Assembly: GCF_043290135.1 (NCBI RefSeq)
Contig: NC_134710.1
Span: forward strand, 252,948,092-253,012,091
Source: Rhipicephalus microplus
Taxonomy: Eukaryota > Arthropoda > Arachnida > Ixodida > Ixodidae
Reading direction: 5' to 3'
Length of the DNA stretch: 64,000 nucleotides
A program made the position numbers and the translations under genes. Positions 11,022-22,221 of the stretch are shown one piece after another; positions within the stretch are counted from its first letter, which is position 1, and every line of letters starts with the position of its first letter. The notes under the pieces are model-generated. The model made no database searches. It worked only from the letters and a program-made list of their open reading frames with translations, and had not been told where the DNA came from.

Positions 11022-11505
11022 TATAGCGCCAAAAAAAAACGAGAGGAGAAGGGAGTCCCTCCAGCACAAACTGCGGCCTTTGATTTTTCTAGCGCGGTCA
11101 TCGCTGCTGCGCGCATTATCTCGCCATCTCGGCAGCAGTCAGCGCGAAGAGAATGTGCGAAAAGTCTTCCTGGAGTGACCAGCGTTTTGTAGATTTACGT
11201 GAGAGCAGATAGTACAGTGAGTTTCCAGCCTTATTTCGTATAACATTGCAATTTGTTTTTATCGCACTCATCGCTTCACCCTCACGGTGAAACTGTCTTT
11301 TTTTTTTTTCGGTGGACTGACAATACCAATTGTTTTTACGGCATTAAGACGGCACAAGAGCACTTGTTCTTTACTTGTGGTTGAATTCACGATTCAATTT
11401 CTCTGTGTACTGGTTTGGATACGTTGGTTTAGAAATCAAGACACGCGACGAGCCCTTGGACATTCCCGAGCAGCAGTTGCACCACATCATGACAGACGTG
11501 CTCTA
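11022..11505. other. Intron sequence between two transposons
   Basis: Nothing recognised. A pyrimidine-rich tract lies near 11298-11311. Confidence 0.4.
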
Positions 11506-11957
11506 CAGTTAAACCTCGTTATAACGAGACGGGCTTTAACGAAATAATGGATATAACGAGCAAATCCTAATTCCCCTTGAAAGTCCCCATACAAACCAAT
11601 GTATTCCAAACCTTGTTTTAACGAGGCAAAATTTGCCTGTTATGGGATATAACGAACAAATTTTGTTAGGAAGTAAAATTTTGAGCCGATGTTACGACAG
11701 TGCACAACGACAATTTGAGACGGCGCGCAACGTGAGAACTGTATTTAGCAGTTCAAAACTCCCGTCACGCGCCCTCCAGCAACGCGCGCAAAGCAGACGG
11801 CACGCGCTGTTTCCGGAGGAGAGGTCGCTGCGCGTGCGCCGCTTGGCTACCACCGACAGCGGAGCGCTCCGCGAACGTCTCACCCTTTTCTTTTGTGTCT
11901 TCTTTATATTCTTCCTCTCCACTTTCTCATGGCGCTGGGGCGCGCTACCTAATCTAA

Positions 11958-13071
11958 TACCCGTGACACACGGGCAAAAGTAAAGTACTTTGAAGTAAAC
12001 CCCTTTTGTCGCCTAAAGGGACCATTTGAAGAAAGGAGTGGCGCTGATGACACACGGCACCGGACTACTGCTTTAGGCGGTGCCTCAGAAGGACGCTGCA
12101 GAAAAAATGGCGCTGTATGTGGAAGCAGCAAGATTGGAAATATTAAAAAGAATCTGCGCATGTACATCACATTCAGCGACGCCGGAGTATAAAACCGTTT
12201 TTTTTATTGTTTGATGGTTTATTATGCGCATACCTGTAATTTTCTTTCGCTTTTTTTGCGTTTTTAGCAGCAACTTAAGTTCGTCTGGCAACTATGAACA
12301 GTCGGTGTTTTGCTGTTTTTGTTTTTGCTCCTCGATATGCGAGGTGCCCATGCATGTCGGGTTTTACAGGCCCAATCTTAACACACACTAAACAAGCAAC
12401 AAGCGGGACGCGCGCGACAACGCGTAGCGTGAGGGGCCGTCTTATCTGAATGTCTGTGTCAAGTTGTCAATTTTGCTGTGAACTTGCGCCCGTGTACGCG
12501 GAATACCGGCGTCGGTGAGGCTCTCAGCAATCGCCTGGTACACTCCACCGTTGTGCTTTTGCCCTCGCAAAGCGTCCAAATGGTCCTCCCATAGCTTTAT
12601 CAGCGCCCAGGTCTCCTTTTCAGTCCACTGGACGCGCGGTTTATTCTTCACCGACTGAGCCGACTGCATTGTTACAAGATACTACGTCGCCGACACAGCA
12701 ACTGCCGCTGCCAACCCTAACATGATCGCGCTAGTGACGTAATGCAGGCGTTTGAGAGTGTGGACAGACTATAGGCCTTCACTTTTCAACAAATCGCACT
12801 GCTGCTGAAAATGAAAACATTTTCTGAGCGCAAAAAAATACTGACAGGGCACCGCAGTGTTGCGACACGTTTTCTTCTATTGATAAATTATGCACACTGT
12901 ATGCGAGAGTACTCCCTTCCTGACAGAAAAGTAGATGCGGTATCTGCTTTTGCGAAAAGGATCTTTGCCGGAAAGGAGTTACTCCTTTGTCGTGTGTCAC
13001 TGCTCCCGAACGCCTTTCCGAAAGATGTCCCCTTGTCTAAAGGACTTCAGGGTGCCCGTGTGTCAGGGGCA
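11958..13071 (-). mobile_element. PIF/Harbinger element nested in the Tigger element
   Basis: TAA occurs on both sides (11955-11957, 13072-13074) as a 3-bp target duplication. Termini are TACCCGTGACACACGGGCA on the left and, reversed, TGCCCCTGACACACGGGCA on the right. The TAA duplication and the Myb/SANT reading frame inside (12442-12669, minus) fit PIF/Harbinger, whose autonomous members encode a Myb-like protein besides the transposase. No transposase is present here. Related termini bound the element at 25779-26638. Confidence 0.85.
12442..12669 (-). pseudogene. Harbinger Myb/SANT-like DNA-binding protein, N-terminal fragment
   Basis: 75 codons with the tryptophan-spaced pattern of a Myb/SANT-like (trihelix) domain: VQWTEKETWALIKLWEDH, then YQAIAESLTDAGIPRTRAQV and HSKIDNLTQTFR before a stop. 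In Harbinger elements such a protein assists nuclear import and end-binding of the transposase. The frame stops right after the third helix, whereas complete proteins continue with an acidic or basic C-terminal part, so it is truncated. Confidence 0.75.
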
Positions 13072-13280
13072 TAACATACCCCCTTCCCCTTGAAACCCCG
13101 GTTCCTAGAGGGCAGCGCAAAAAAGAGCGCCCCTTCTGCCCCTTCCTCTTCACAGTCACTTTCTCTGCAAGTGTTGTCGCTCGCCGACGTGAACCGCGTT
13201 GCTTTTGCATGCGTGTTTCTTCTCTTTTTCGACCGCTTCCGCCTTATCTTTGATCGTGCTGCGCTCGTGATTCCAGCAAC

Positions 13281-14827
13281 ATGAATGCGCCAGGCGGGAA
13301 GCGAAAGCGCATAACGCTAGATCAGAAGGCGGCTATGATAAAAGCCGTCGAATCGGGGACCAAGAAAGGCAACGTGGCAAGAGACTTCGGCGTATCGACG
13401 AGCACACTGTCAACCATTTTGAGCAAGCAGGAGTCCATCATCGACGCTGTTGCACGTGGCGTTAAAGGAAGCGCTAAGAGGATGAAGGCACCTGCCTTTG
13501 AAGCGGTCGAAAGGGCCGTTTATAAATGGTTCTTGGAAACGCGGGCCATGAATCTGCCGGTGAGCGGCGCCTTGCTGCAAAGAAAAGCGAGAGACTTTGC
13601 CTGCATCATGGGCAATGACAACTTCGTAGCAAGTTCGGGTTGGCTCCAACACTTCAAGGAGCGCCACGACATTGTCGGGAGAGCGGTCTGCGGCGAATCG
13701 TAATCTGTCGACGAAGCAGAGGCTACCAAGTGGGCAAAAGAAAACATCGTGCGGCTGCTAGAAAAATACAGCGCGGAGGATATTTTAACGCGGACGAAAC
13801 CACTCTCTTTTTCAAGATGTTGCCGCACAGGACGTTAGCCCTCAAAGGCGAGCCGTGCCATGGCGGCAAACAAAGTAAGCTGCGGATCACTGCGCTACTT
13901 TGTGCAAATATGACCGGCTCTGGGAAGCTGCCAATTTTCGTAATTGGCAAAAGTGCATCCCCTCGCTGCTTTAAGGGGAAGAGGCAGCTCCCAGTCAAGT
14001 ACGTAGCCAATCGCAAAGCCTGGATGACCAGGGAGATTTTTTCAAAATGGCTTTGCGAATGAGACGAGAAGCTGGCAAAGGCGAACCGCAAAGTGTGCTT
14101 TGTTTTAGATAACTGCACCGCCCACCATACCACTGCCGTGCTTCAAAACATCGAGCTGCTGTTCCTTCCTGCCAACTACACAGCAAAAATACAGCCGCTT
14201 GACCAAGGCGTGATTCTGTCGCTGAAGGCAGGTTACCGCAAGCGTGTGATAGACAAGCTCTTGCTCAACATGAGGATGAAGCGAGACACCGATGTTGACT
14301 TGTACGCTGCGCTCGAAATGCTTCAGGCGGCGTGGATGAGTGTGACGGCGACCACGATTGCAAACTGCTTTCGACACGCCTCATTTGCCGCCGCACCAGA
14401 CGCCAGCGATGAGCCATCAGACGAGCCCACTGTGCCGGACGGTTTTGCCACATCAAACGAAGTCGCTGCATCATGGACGGCACTTCGTGACGCCGGTGTC
14501 GTGCCTGACAGCGAGTCGTTTTGCGACTATGTGAGTGCAGACTCGGAAGTGGTGGCAACGGAGCAGCTCCTGGATGACGATATTGTGTGCGCTGTCAGTG
14601 ATCGTAACGAAACCAGTGACGATGACTCTGTCGACGAACAGGAGACAAACGTGCCGACAGCGTTGGAGGCATTAGACGCAGTGGACGTACTGCGCCGCTA
14701 CTTCGGCACTCACGAGGGCGGCGAAGATGGCTTGAACATTGCGGCCGCAACTGAGAGAGCCATCGTTCGCATCAGGAAGATGCATCAACGTCCAATTACG
14801 GACTTCTTTGCAGCTAAGTCTGCCTGA
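13281..14827 (+). pseudogene. Tigger transposase, three inactivating lesions
   Basis: This DDE transposase would cut and paste the surrounding element. The N-terminus (about codons 1-50) is a psq-type helix-turn-helix (KRKRITLDQKAAMIKAVESG ... VARDFGVSTSTLSTIL). A CENP-B-type HTH follows (VYKWFLETRAMNLPVSGALL ... SGWLQHFKERHDI). The DDE core is recognisable as YFNADETTLFFKMLP (first Asp), VLDNCTAHH (second Asp) and PANYTAKIQPLDQGV (third Asp), and the C-terminal tail is acidic. Lesions visible: TAA stop at 13701-13703, a one-base frame change near 13780 between the CENP-B and DDE parts, and a TGA at 14060-14062. All catalytic residues remain and divergence looks modest, which suggests a fairly young copy. 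The ATG at 13281 follows a pyrimidine-rich leader. Confidence 0.92.
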
Positions 14828-15076
14828 AATGCAAGCTGTGTATTTTGAAGTGCATTAAAACAGGTGCATGACTTTTTCCTTTTCATTTGCAAATGCGGTT
14901 ATTTTGTTGCATACCACCGTGTGGCGGGATGCTATTTCGCCCGCTATTTTTTTTTGGGGGGTAAGTACAGTGCATAATATTTGCGGTAAATGCCCGCTAC
15001 GGCTATAACGAAATATTGGTTATAACGAGCAAATAGCGGCGGCCCTCCAATTTCGTTATAACGAGGTTTAACTGTA

Positions 15077-15923
15077 CTTGAATATTTAGCCTTAAATTTA
15101 TGGTAGGTATACCTAAGAACGTTGCACAGCACAATCCAGAGGCATCTACTTTATTGCGAAATATCAAACAAAATGTTTCACGGTCGAATCTTGATTTGCG
15201 TGAATAGTAAGTTTCTTGCACATAGTTTCTAGCACTTGTTGCCCAATGGCCATGGTGACTACATTACGGTATCCGGAGTGACTCGCAAACGAAAAAAAAA
15301 AGTCCCGTTTCTAGGTATTATAACCTGTTCCAAAACAAATAAGAGAGGCTACCACTGATGGCACTCTAAATTTTCAACAACGGAGACACAAGCAGCGGCG
15401 CAGATACTTATAGGTTATCAGCGGCATTATAAGAAAAGCTCTAGTGTTTGTTGCGATCAAAAATAGTTTTGGGCTATAAATGGTCCTATGCGGGTAAAAA
15501 GGCAAAATAATGAACTTTGGCGCAGTTGGCGCAAGCTGTACTCGAATGTGCACAGCAAGGTGCAGGGATATGGAATTGTAGCAAAATGGCTCAATTGGCG
15601 CAGTTGGATCACCACTGAAACAGTCATAATGATGAAGTAGACAACCGAAAGTTAAACATGTGCATACTAGTATGCACATAAACCAGGAGTCAGTTTTAAT
15701 AATCTAAATGAAGCAGAAAACTATGGTTCTTAGTCCCCACTGCTAAAATGCCAAGTAAGCGTATATGAAAATATTTTGAATAGAAGTGATACTACATTTT
15801 GTACCCCTTTTTGCTCGGCACCAGGACGTGTCACTATGCATAAATGAATAAAAATTCCTATTTCTTTCATTTACAGCTACTGAATGCAACTGACAAAAAT
15901 AAGGGTGTGACTCATTAGCTTAC
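15077..15923. other. ABCF1 intron, nothing recognised
   Basis: AT-rich sequence without motifs between the Tigger right end and exon f. Confidence 0.5.
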
Positions 15924-16098
15924 TATAAAGGCCAAGGATGGGTGGGTTCAGTGGTGGTGGGTTTGGAAACTTGAACTTTACGATGTAGTCCTTTGGCCTC
16001 TGGATCAGCTCTGCAGGGCCATTGTCTTCCTCTGTACCCTGCAGCTTCTGCTTGTTTTTCTGCTGCTTCCGCGTCAGAGCCTGCACTGTGGTTTTTGT
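15924..16098 (-). CDS. ABCF1: ABCF1 exon f (inter-domain linker to NBD2)
   Basis: Acceptor TTCCAG above 16098 and donor A|GTAAGC below 15924. The 175 bp, in phase 0, encode [19 protein letters not shown], an acidic and charged stretch, then [20 protein letters not shown] and NPPILGLY. The first part ends the charged helical linker (PtIM/ABC_tran_Xtn type) that joins the two ATPase domains of ABCF proteins. The proline-rich part leads into the first strand of NBD2. ALTRKQQ and RPK(D/E)Y are strongly ABCF1-like. The next exon completes the codon as A|AT (Asn). Confidence 0.93.
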
Positions 16099-16592
16099 CT
16101 GGAACAGAAAGTAAGTTCAAGATTGAAAAGGAGTTGTGTTTGACAACTGTAATTAATCCACTGGCTAGTCCATCCAACAGCAGTCAAGTACGACTCGCCA
16201 CAGGACAAACTAGCTGATGCATTCATTTCTTGATGATTATTCCCGGCAATGCTGAGAGGGTAAATAAAAAATAATGCTGAATCTTTGCCCACCTTTTCAT
16301 GTTCACAGAGCTCCTCTTAGTCAGAACACATCTTTTATGTCCCATAAGTTCTGTTTAATGAGATTCTACAGTACTGTACACGAATGGCAACTCACTTAGT
16401 GCTCTTTGCTCTGATATGTGAAAATTAATTAAACATAGACATAACAAAGCTATCAAAAATTAGCGATTGACTTTATTAAAGTGAGATTATGTACATAGGC
16501 AAGGTATCGTCACCCACTGATTCTTTTTGACACAACGGAAATCGCAAAACAATGTCTGCCCTCTATGAACTAGGGTATAGCTAACTGTACCA

Positions 16593-16945
16593 CTTTAGCA
16601 GCCATTTTGTAAGGTGTGTTATTTAAAAGGTGTGTTTATATAAATAACTGTATGAAATCAAACTCCAGTAAAACCTCAATTATGTGAATTTCGTTGGGAT
16701 TGCCAAAAATACTTTAGCAGCCATTTTATAAGGTGTTCTATTTAAAAGGTGTGTTTATATAACTGTATGAAATTAAACTCCAGTAAAACCTCAATTAGGT
16801 TGAATCTTGTGGGATCGCCAAAAATACTTTAGCAGCCAATTTGTACGGTGTGCTATTTAAAAGGTGTGTTTATATTAAGAACTGTATGAAATAAAACTCC
16901 AGTAAAACCTCAATTATGTGAATCACGTGGGATCGCCAAAAATAT
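16593..16945. repeat. Tandem repeat, three copies of about 115-119 bp
   Basis: The unit starts CTTTAGCAGCCA at 16593, 16712 and 16827. Each copy contains 'ggtgtgtttatat', 'aactgtatgaaat' and 'ctccagtaaaacctcaatta'. The last block resembles a Tigger-type TIR (CAGTAAAACCTC), so the array may have grown from a MITE end. Confidence 0.85.
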
Positions 16946-17106
16946 TCATATCATGTGAATTTCGTATCCACAGAAATAGAAAATTTGTGTGTGCCAAAAA
17001 AAAAATTCCATTTGTTTCACAGCTTTGAAGTATTGCCACTGAATTTTTTATATGTCAATGACCATACTAACACAGATAAATACCGAGCTTGTGTGCATCT
17101 GTGTAT

Positions 17107-17553
17107 TTAACGGACACTAAAGAGAAACAATGACTTGATAAACTGTACTCTGGGAACACTAATGTCATTTATTTAACCATCATAGGTTTATTATTAGCAG
17201 AGAAAATCAAGGTCAAAGTTTAATTTCTAAATTTTGTGCTGAAATATGTAGGCATGATGTGACAGATTTAAAGTGTATTTTTTACACTGTGATGCCAGTG
17301 GCTCCACAAAATCTCCTCAAACATGGTGTGTTAAATCTGTGGCTTACTCAAAAGACAATATACATTTTCACCAATTAGAATCTATGTAAGCCCTAGTAGG
17401 CACCACCAAAACATGTGACGTCCCGGCAAACGGCAAAAACTTCAAGGTTGTGTCGCCCCCCCCCCCCCCCTTTTTTGTTCCATTTTTTGGTATCGTGACA
17501 ATGTACTTTACTGATACGAGAACTGTTTTTCTCTTTAGTATCGCTTTTTTTAA
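17107..17553. mobile_element. TTAA-flanked MITE (GACACTAAAGAGAAA termini)
   Basis: TTAA at 17107-17110 is followed by CGGACACTAAAGAGAAACA. At the other end, reversed, TTAA is followed by AAAAAGCGATACTAAAGAGAAA. The ends are inverted copies over about 14 matching bases (ACTAAAGAGAAA core). The element is 447 bp, without coding capacity, and has a 15-nt poly-C tract at 17456-17470. The TTAA site and short noncoding body suggest a piggyBac- or Kolobok-type MITE. Confidence 0.7.
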
Positions 17554-18716
17554 TCAGCTGTGTTGCGACTCGCAGCAACTAGTAACTCCTTCCAAATCTC
17601 AAAGTTTTCCCACATGATGGCGGAGTACTGAGGCAAAATTGACTTTAGGAGCGCATTATGCGATAGATGAAGGCCAGCTAATTTAATAACTGCAATCCTA
17701 CATAACTACTGACTTATCGCGGTGGTGTTCGGTATGTTTTTTCGTGAAATTTGCGGTCGTGCCTGCACAAGTGCATCCTGAACAGTCATCTATGATGACT
17801 TTTCGTGGTCTAGTTCCTTCACCGAGACTGTACTCTTCTTTTTTCGGTCCCCTTCCACCTTTCATAGGATGCCTCTTGCACGAGGACATGGCTTGCATCG
17901 ACGTGGCAGGCACGTGTAAACATATTACAACGACTGCAGATGGTATTGACGTGTTAAAAAAAGAACATGGCTCCAACCTCATCAGTCATTTAAACGCAAA
18001 GGCGCATGGAGGATCATTAGGACCTCCAAGATTCCCGCACAAAATTTTGTAGGCTACGACGTGTCACTGAACGTTTATTTATGATAAGTTTGATTAACTC
18101 TCACACACCTGTTCATACCTGTGCACTAGCGTAAATTTTTATCAAATGTTGTGGGGTGCAAATCTGTTCACAACAGCCATACTTTATTATATTGCACGCC
18201 AGTGTGCCTTGGCCGGGACCTAATAAAAATTTGTATCACCACAAAATTCGTATGAGCCATGATCTTACCCCGAGGTCCGATGTTTCATTGTATTTGATGA
18301 GTTACATATATTGTAGCATTCATTTACTACTTTTGTTTTTCTATGCAAAAACACTCAAATTTGGTTCTATTGAAGTTACAAAGATATGATTATGAATATG
18401 GACTTACAAAATATTAAATACTTCTTTATATCACACTTGTCATATTAAGGTTGGTTACATTAACTTTTAACTGCACCTGAAGGGATAAAACTCTAGCATC
18501 TATAAAATTCAAATTCTTCAATTAGGCAGCCCAACAACTACTTCAGCAACACAATGGAACAGAAAAGTACAAAAAAATGTCTTACAGAGGTACTATACTG
18601 TTGGGATATCCTATATTAGTGACTTATGTATAAGGATATCCATGCAGCTCAAAAACTTCTACAGCAAGGAATCATGCCAAGTAATATCAATACTAAATAA
18701 AATGAAGAACACTCAC
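17554..18716. other. ABCF1 intron, nothing recognised
   Basis: One 102-codon frame on the plus strand (17744-18052) has no recognisable motif. No splice-flanked coding segment seen. Confidence 0.4.
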
Positions 18717-18829
18717 TGCTGTTTTGCTGGACATGCCTGAAGCCTTCATCTGCTTGATTTTTTTCTCCTGCTTCTCATACTCCTTCACAAGTTCTTTTCT
18801 TCGCTGGACGTACATTTTCTTAAATTGAC
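18717..18829 (-). CDS. ABCF1: ABCF1 exon e (inter-domain linker helix)
   Basis: Acceptor ATGCAG above 18829 and donor GCA|GTGAGT below 18717. The 113 bp, entered with the split codon A|GT, give [20 protein letters not shown] and [18 protein letters not shown]. This is the long, highly charged first helix of the ABCF linker (arm), which in this family reaches toward the tRNA-binding region of the ribosome. The FKKMY and YEKQEKK(I/L)K motifs match ABCF1. It ends in phase 0 and joins exon f directly. Confidence 0.93.
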
Positions 18830-21146
18830 CTGCATTAGAGGAACAAGTGTTTCAGGCAAGACCTTCCGGCACAATCACCAGATGACCCAATACAGTCATA
18901 CGACCGAAATCTGCAGTACATTTCTATTTTCAGCATCAGGAGTGCTGAAAGAAAGACACGCCAGAAGCATACTTGTCACTTCAGGTACCGTTTCGTAAGT
19001 TTAGAAATATGGCTGGTAAGTGTACTTTTAAAGAGTTCCAAACAAAGTACTAAATGCGCATATTGATTTCAGAATGCCGTGACGATCAATAATGCCAACC
19101 GCAGCCATGCCCCCCCCCCCCCCCAAATTCCAAGTAACAATCTTTTTTCCTCCCCTAGCCTTTCAGCGATTCTCAGCCCCTCAGCATTGGCTGTGACATC
19201 AACACTGTTTCCTGTTTATGTCATCCCCCCAAGAAAACCTATTTGCATTCACCAAGTGCGCTTGGCCGCTCTTCCTCCTTGCAAAATAAGGACGAGAACT
19301 CGACCAGGAAGACAGATGAAACGACGAAAGGATCATAACAAAGAGAAAAGCAAAAGAAGTAGGGGCCTCTTTGGTATAACCAAACTCATGTATTATGTGC
19401 TGTTTCAAATATACTCATGCCTGTGTTTTCATTAAAAACTCGTGCCCCCCCCCCCCCCACTGCAACTTAACTAAATTTTAATCTCTGGGCGGTTTAGAGA
19501 TCCTTTCAAACTAAGTGCTACACTTTCTGGGCAATTATCATGCAGCGAAAGAACAAGCATGAGTAAGCCAGCAAGGACAAGTGCTTAATCTGGTCAATAA
19601 CAACGCCCAAAAACAACTATACATGTGACATGTGTAGTCCTTTATTTACACAATTGTTGGTTGACCCATTTTGTCCTCATTTAAAATCCGAAGCTGAGTG
19701 TCAACCTCAAATTGAAAACTACCGTCCTAGTCTTACTTCCGTCGTAGTCTTACTACCGTCGTAGTCTTACTAAAAATATTGCTTGCGTATTTCCGTGCAG
19801 CTAGCTTTCCTGCACAGCTCTCACACACTGCCGTTAAGCCACCTTGGCGCACCAAAATTTTTTCCGGACACATCGTAAATAAACTTTTTTTACAAATAAG
19901 CTCGTGCTCCTTTTTTTTTGCCATGCACTTTAGAGAAGTAGACTTACAATCGTGTAAATACAGTGTGCTAAAGCAGTCAATATCGCAGAAGCCTATACCT
20001 CGAGAAACTGTGAATTACTTTAAAATTGCACAGACCGAACACTTCTCTATCAAACAATCTTTTTAGGGCATTTTTAAGCAACGAAGTGACCCACAAGTAG
20101 CAGCAAACCTGAAATAATCAGAGCTAACAAGCTACACAATGTTTTTAAAGTATTGATTTACTTAGTGACATTTGTTCTGATAGTTCTGCACTTACGAGAA
20201 CCTTGCTAAATAAACCTTTAATGAATCGAGTACCCTTCCAGTACCCTTATCACAGGACTTCCACAGGTGGGTCAGAGACTGGCGAACTGCCCTTTTACCT
20301 CAACAGACATTTTTGTTACCTTACTGCAACAGTCAATAATGCAAAATAAGCACTTGGGGGAGTTGGTAGCTATGCAATTATGAATTTCTTTAAGTTCTGT
20401 TCTAGAAACAAGCCACTGAAAAGTACCTTCAAGAAAGCAATAAGGCTTCCCCAATCAAGGACTCCTCAACAGTAAAAACCCACAATAATAATGGAAAACA
20501 ATCATCTATTTTATTTTTGCAAGTGAGATGAGAAAATTTACAACATATGCCAATCATAAGTGACTATGGCATTCTGCATTGATACAAATACAGAACTCTA
20601 TACATGCCAGTAGTGTGATTGCACACACGAGTGCCAAGGTGCCTGCTTTTACGGACAACCACCACCAACAACTAGAAGCCACTCGAGCAATGTTATAGAT
20701 TTGAAGCCCTTTATCACCACTATTTGCAAGATCATCCAGTCTACACCACTTATTTATGCTCACTCATTTATCTGAATTAGAGCACAGGATCAATTGAGCA
20801 TGGTAATATCAATGCACTGTGGCAACATGTGTAAGAAAGAGATAAGGCACACCAAAATACGTCCAAGAAGCAGAGACCATCATAGGAGGTTAGAAAAACC
20901 TCTTTGTAGTGAAGAAAAAGGGAGGTGGAAGAGCATTAGTGTAAAGACCAAGCCTATTGAAAACAATGAAGTGAATTAAGCAGATGACAAATATGGCAAA
21001 ATACACACATGAAGAACGATGAGCGGAACGCGGAAGAGTAAAGTAAGCATAGACTTAGGTATGTCATTGGCACATTATTTAGCAAGTTATGTCAAAATCT
21101 TCATAACTTTCTGTGAACAGTCATTACTACTAAATTCAAAGTACTA
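18830..21146. other. ABCF1 intron with poly-C tracts and a 17-bp x3 repeat
   Basis: Poly-C runs of 14-15 nt lie at 19110-19124 and 19445-19458. Three adjacent copies of a 17-bp unit (CCGTCGTAGTCTTACTA type) occupy 19722-19772. No coding segment recognised. Confidence 0.5.
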
Positions 21147-22093
21147 CAGCTGAACCCCACTACAACGAAACTCATGGGACATAGAAAAAGTTTCGTTGAA
21201 GTGAAATGTTCGTTGTCGTGAAACCGAAAGGAAACTATATAGCTGACCTGTGCTAGCGAAACAAAAGAACTTTCATTTCCAAAATTTGAAAAGTGTCGGC
21301 TTCTCCATTTTTTTTTTTTTTCTGAGCAGCGTCTAGACGCGATTCTCACACATGCAAAGTGACACCACGTTGAAAAGAATGCTGAAACTATGGCCACAAG
21401 GGCCTTCGTGAACGAACCTAACAATTGCACTAACACGCTAACACCAGCAACTGTCTGCCGTCAAACAGTATATCCAACAACGCTGAGATGCAGGGATGTT
21501 ACATGGAGCGATGACTTGTGCCTTATTCTATGCTATTCTTACAATCCACTAGTAGCGGCTGGCTTATCATGTTGATAACACGATGAACAGCCGCTCTGGC
21601 CAGTGACCACACTGGCCAAGCGCTAAAATAAACAAAAGCACTAGAATCAGAAAAGGCACCTTTCCACGATTGCATCCAGCAGCAGCGTATAGGTAACTAA
21701 GCTTCAGCTTAAGATTGTCTGTGGCTCACAAGCAAGTCAGTGCCAAAGCCGGGCAGTCTCATTGTCATCGCTATCAAACAATGACAACTTGTGTGCTTAG
21801 TAAGCGGCAGCAGCTTCTGCTGATGCCAATGCGTGTTTTATAATTTGCAGACGTGTTTTTATGTTCATAAAGTGCACCAAATGTTCAAGATTGTGTTTAC
21901 TGCACAGCATTAAATATCTGAGATAGGAATTGCATAGTCCAATTTCGTTGAAGAGAACGGCACAAGAAAAAGTTTTCGTTGTGGCAAAAATATTTATGCA
22001 AAGACTCCTATGAACTGCTGACAGGGAACCGAGAATTTTTCATTGTAGGGAGAATTTCATTGAAGCAGTGTTCATTGTAGTGGGGTTCGACTG
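21147..22093. mobile_element. Tigger-type MITE, CAGCTGAACCCCACTACAAC termini
   Basis: TA at 21145-21146 and 22094-22095. The left end CAGCTGAACCCCACTAC is mirrored by the right end, reversed CAGTCGAACCCCACTAC. 947 bp, no transposase. Interior blocks (for example the 'cacaagggccttcgtgaacg' region) recur in reverse orientation in the element at 33721-34674, so both belong to one family. Confidence 0.85.
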
Positions 22094-22221
22094 TATAATG
22101 ATTTCTATATAATCCACTAAATATTTAAAAACAAAAACAAATTATAGTAGCGCCTCTGAAATATAAATCTGCAACATCAAATATAGTCCTCATTCGCAAT
22201 AAATGAAGCTACAGCCAGATA

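Larger units (their letters stand above)
11506..15074 (+). mobile_element. Tigger (pogo superfamily) DNA transposon, near complete
   Basis: Flanked by TA (11504-11505 and 15075-15076). The left TIR starts CAGTTAAACCTCGTTATAAC and the right TIR, reversed, begins with the same sequence. Further TIR-like blocks with 'tataacgag' lie just inside. The 3569-bp element carries a transposase gene on the plus strand (13281-14827) and a nested Harbinger element (11958-13071). TA target duplication, CAG termini and the psq/CENP-B/DDE protein together are diagnostic of Tigger. Confidence 0.95.

Noticed and set aside
16593..16945. CRISPR-like array
   Set aside because: Units of about 117 bp are contiguous without spacers, and the genome is eukaryotic.
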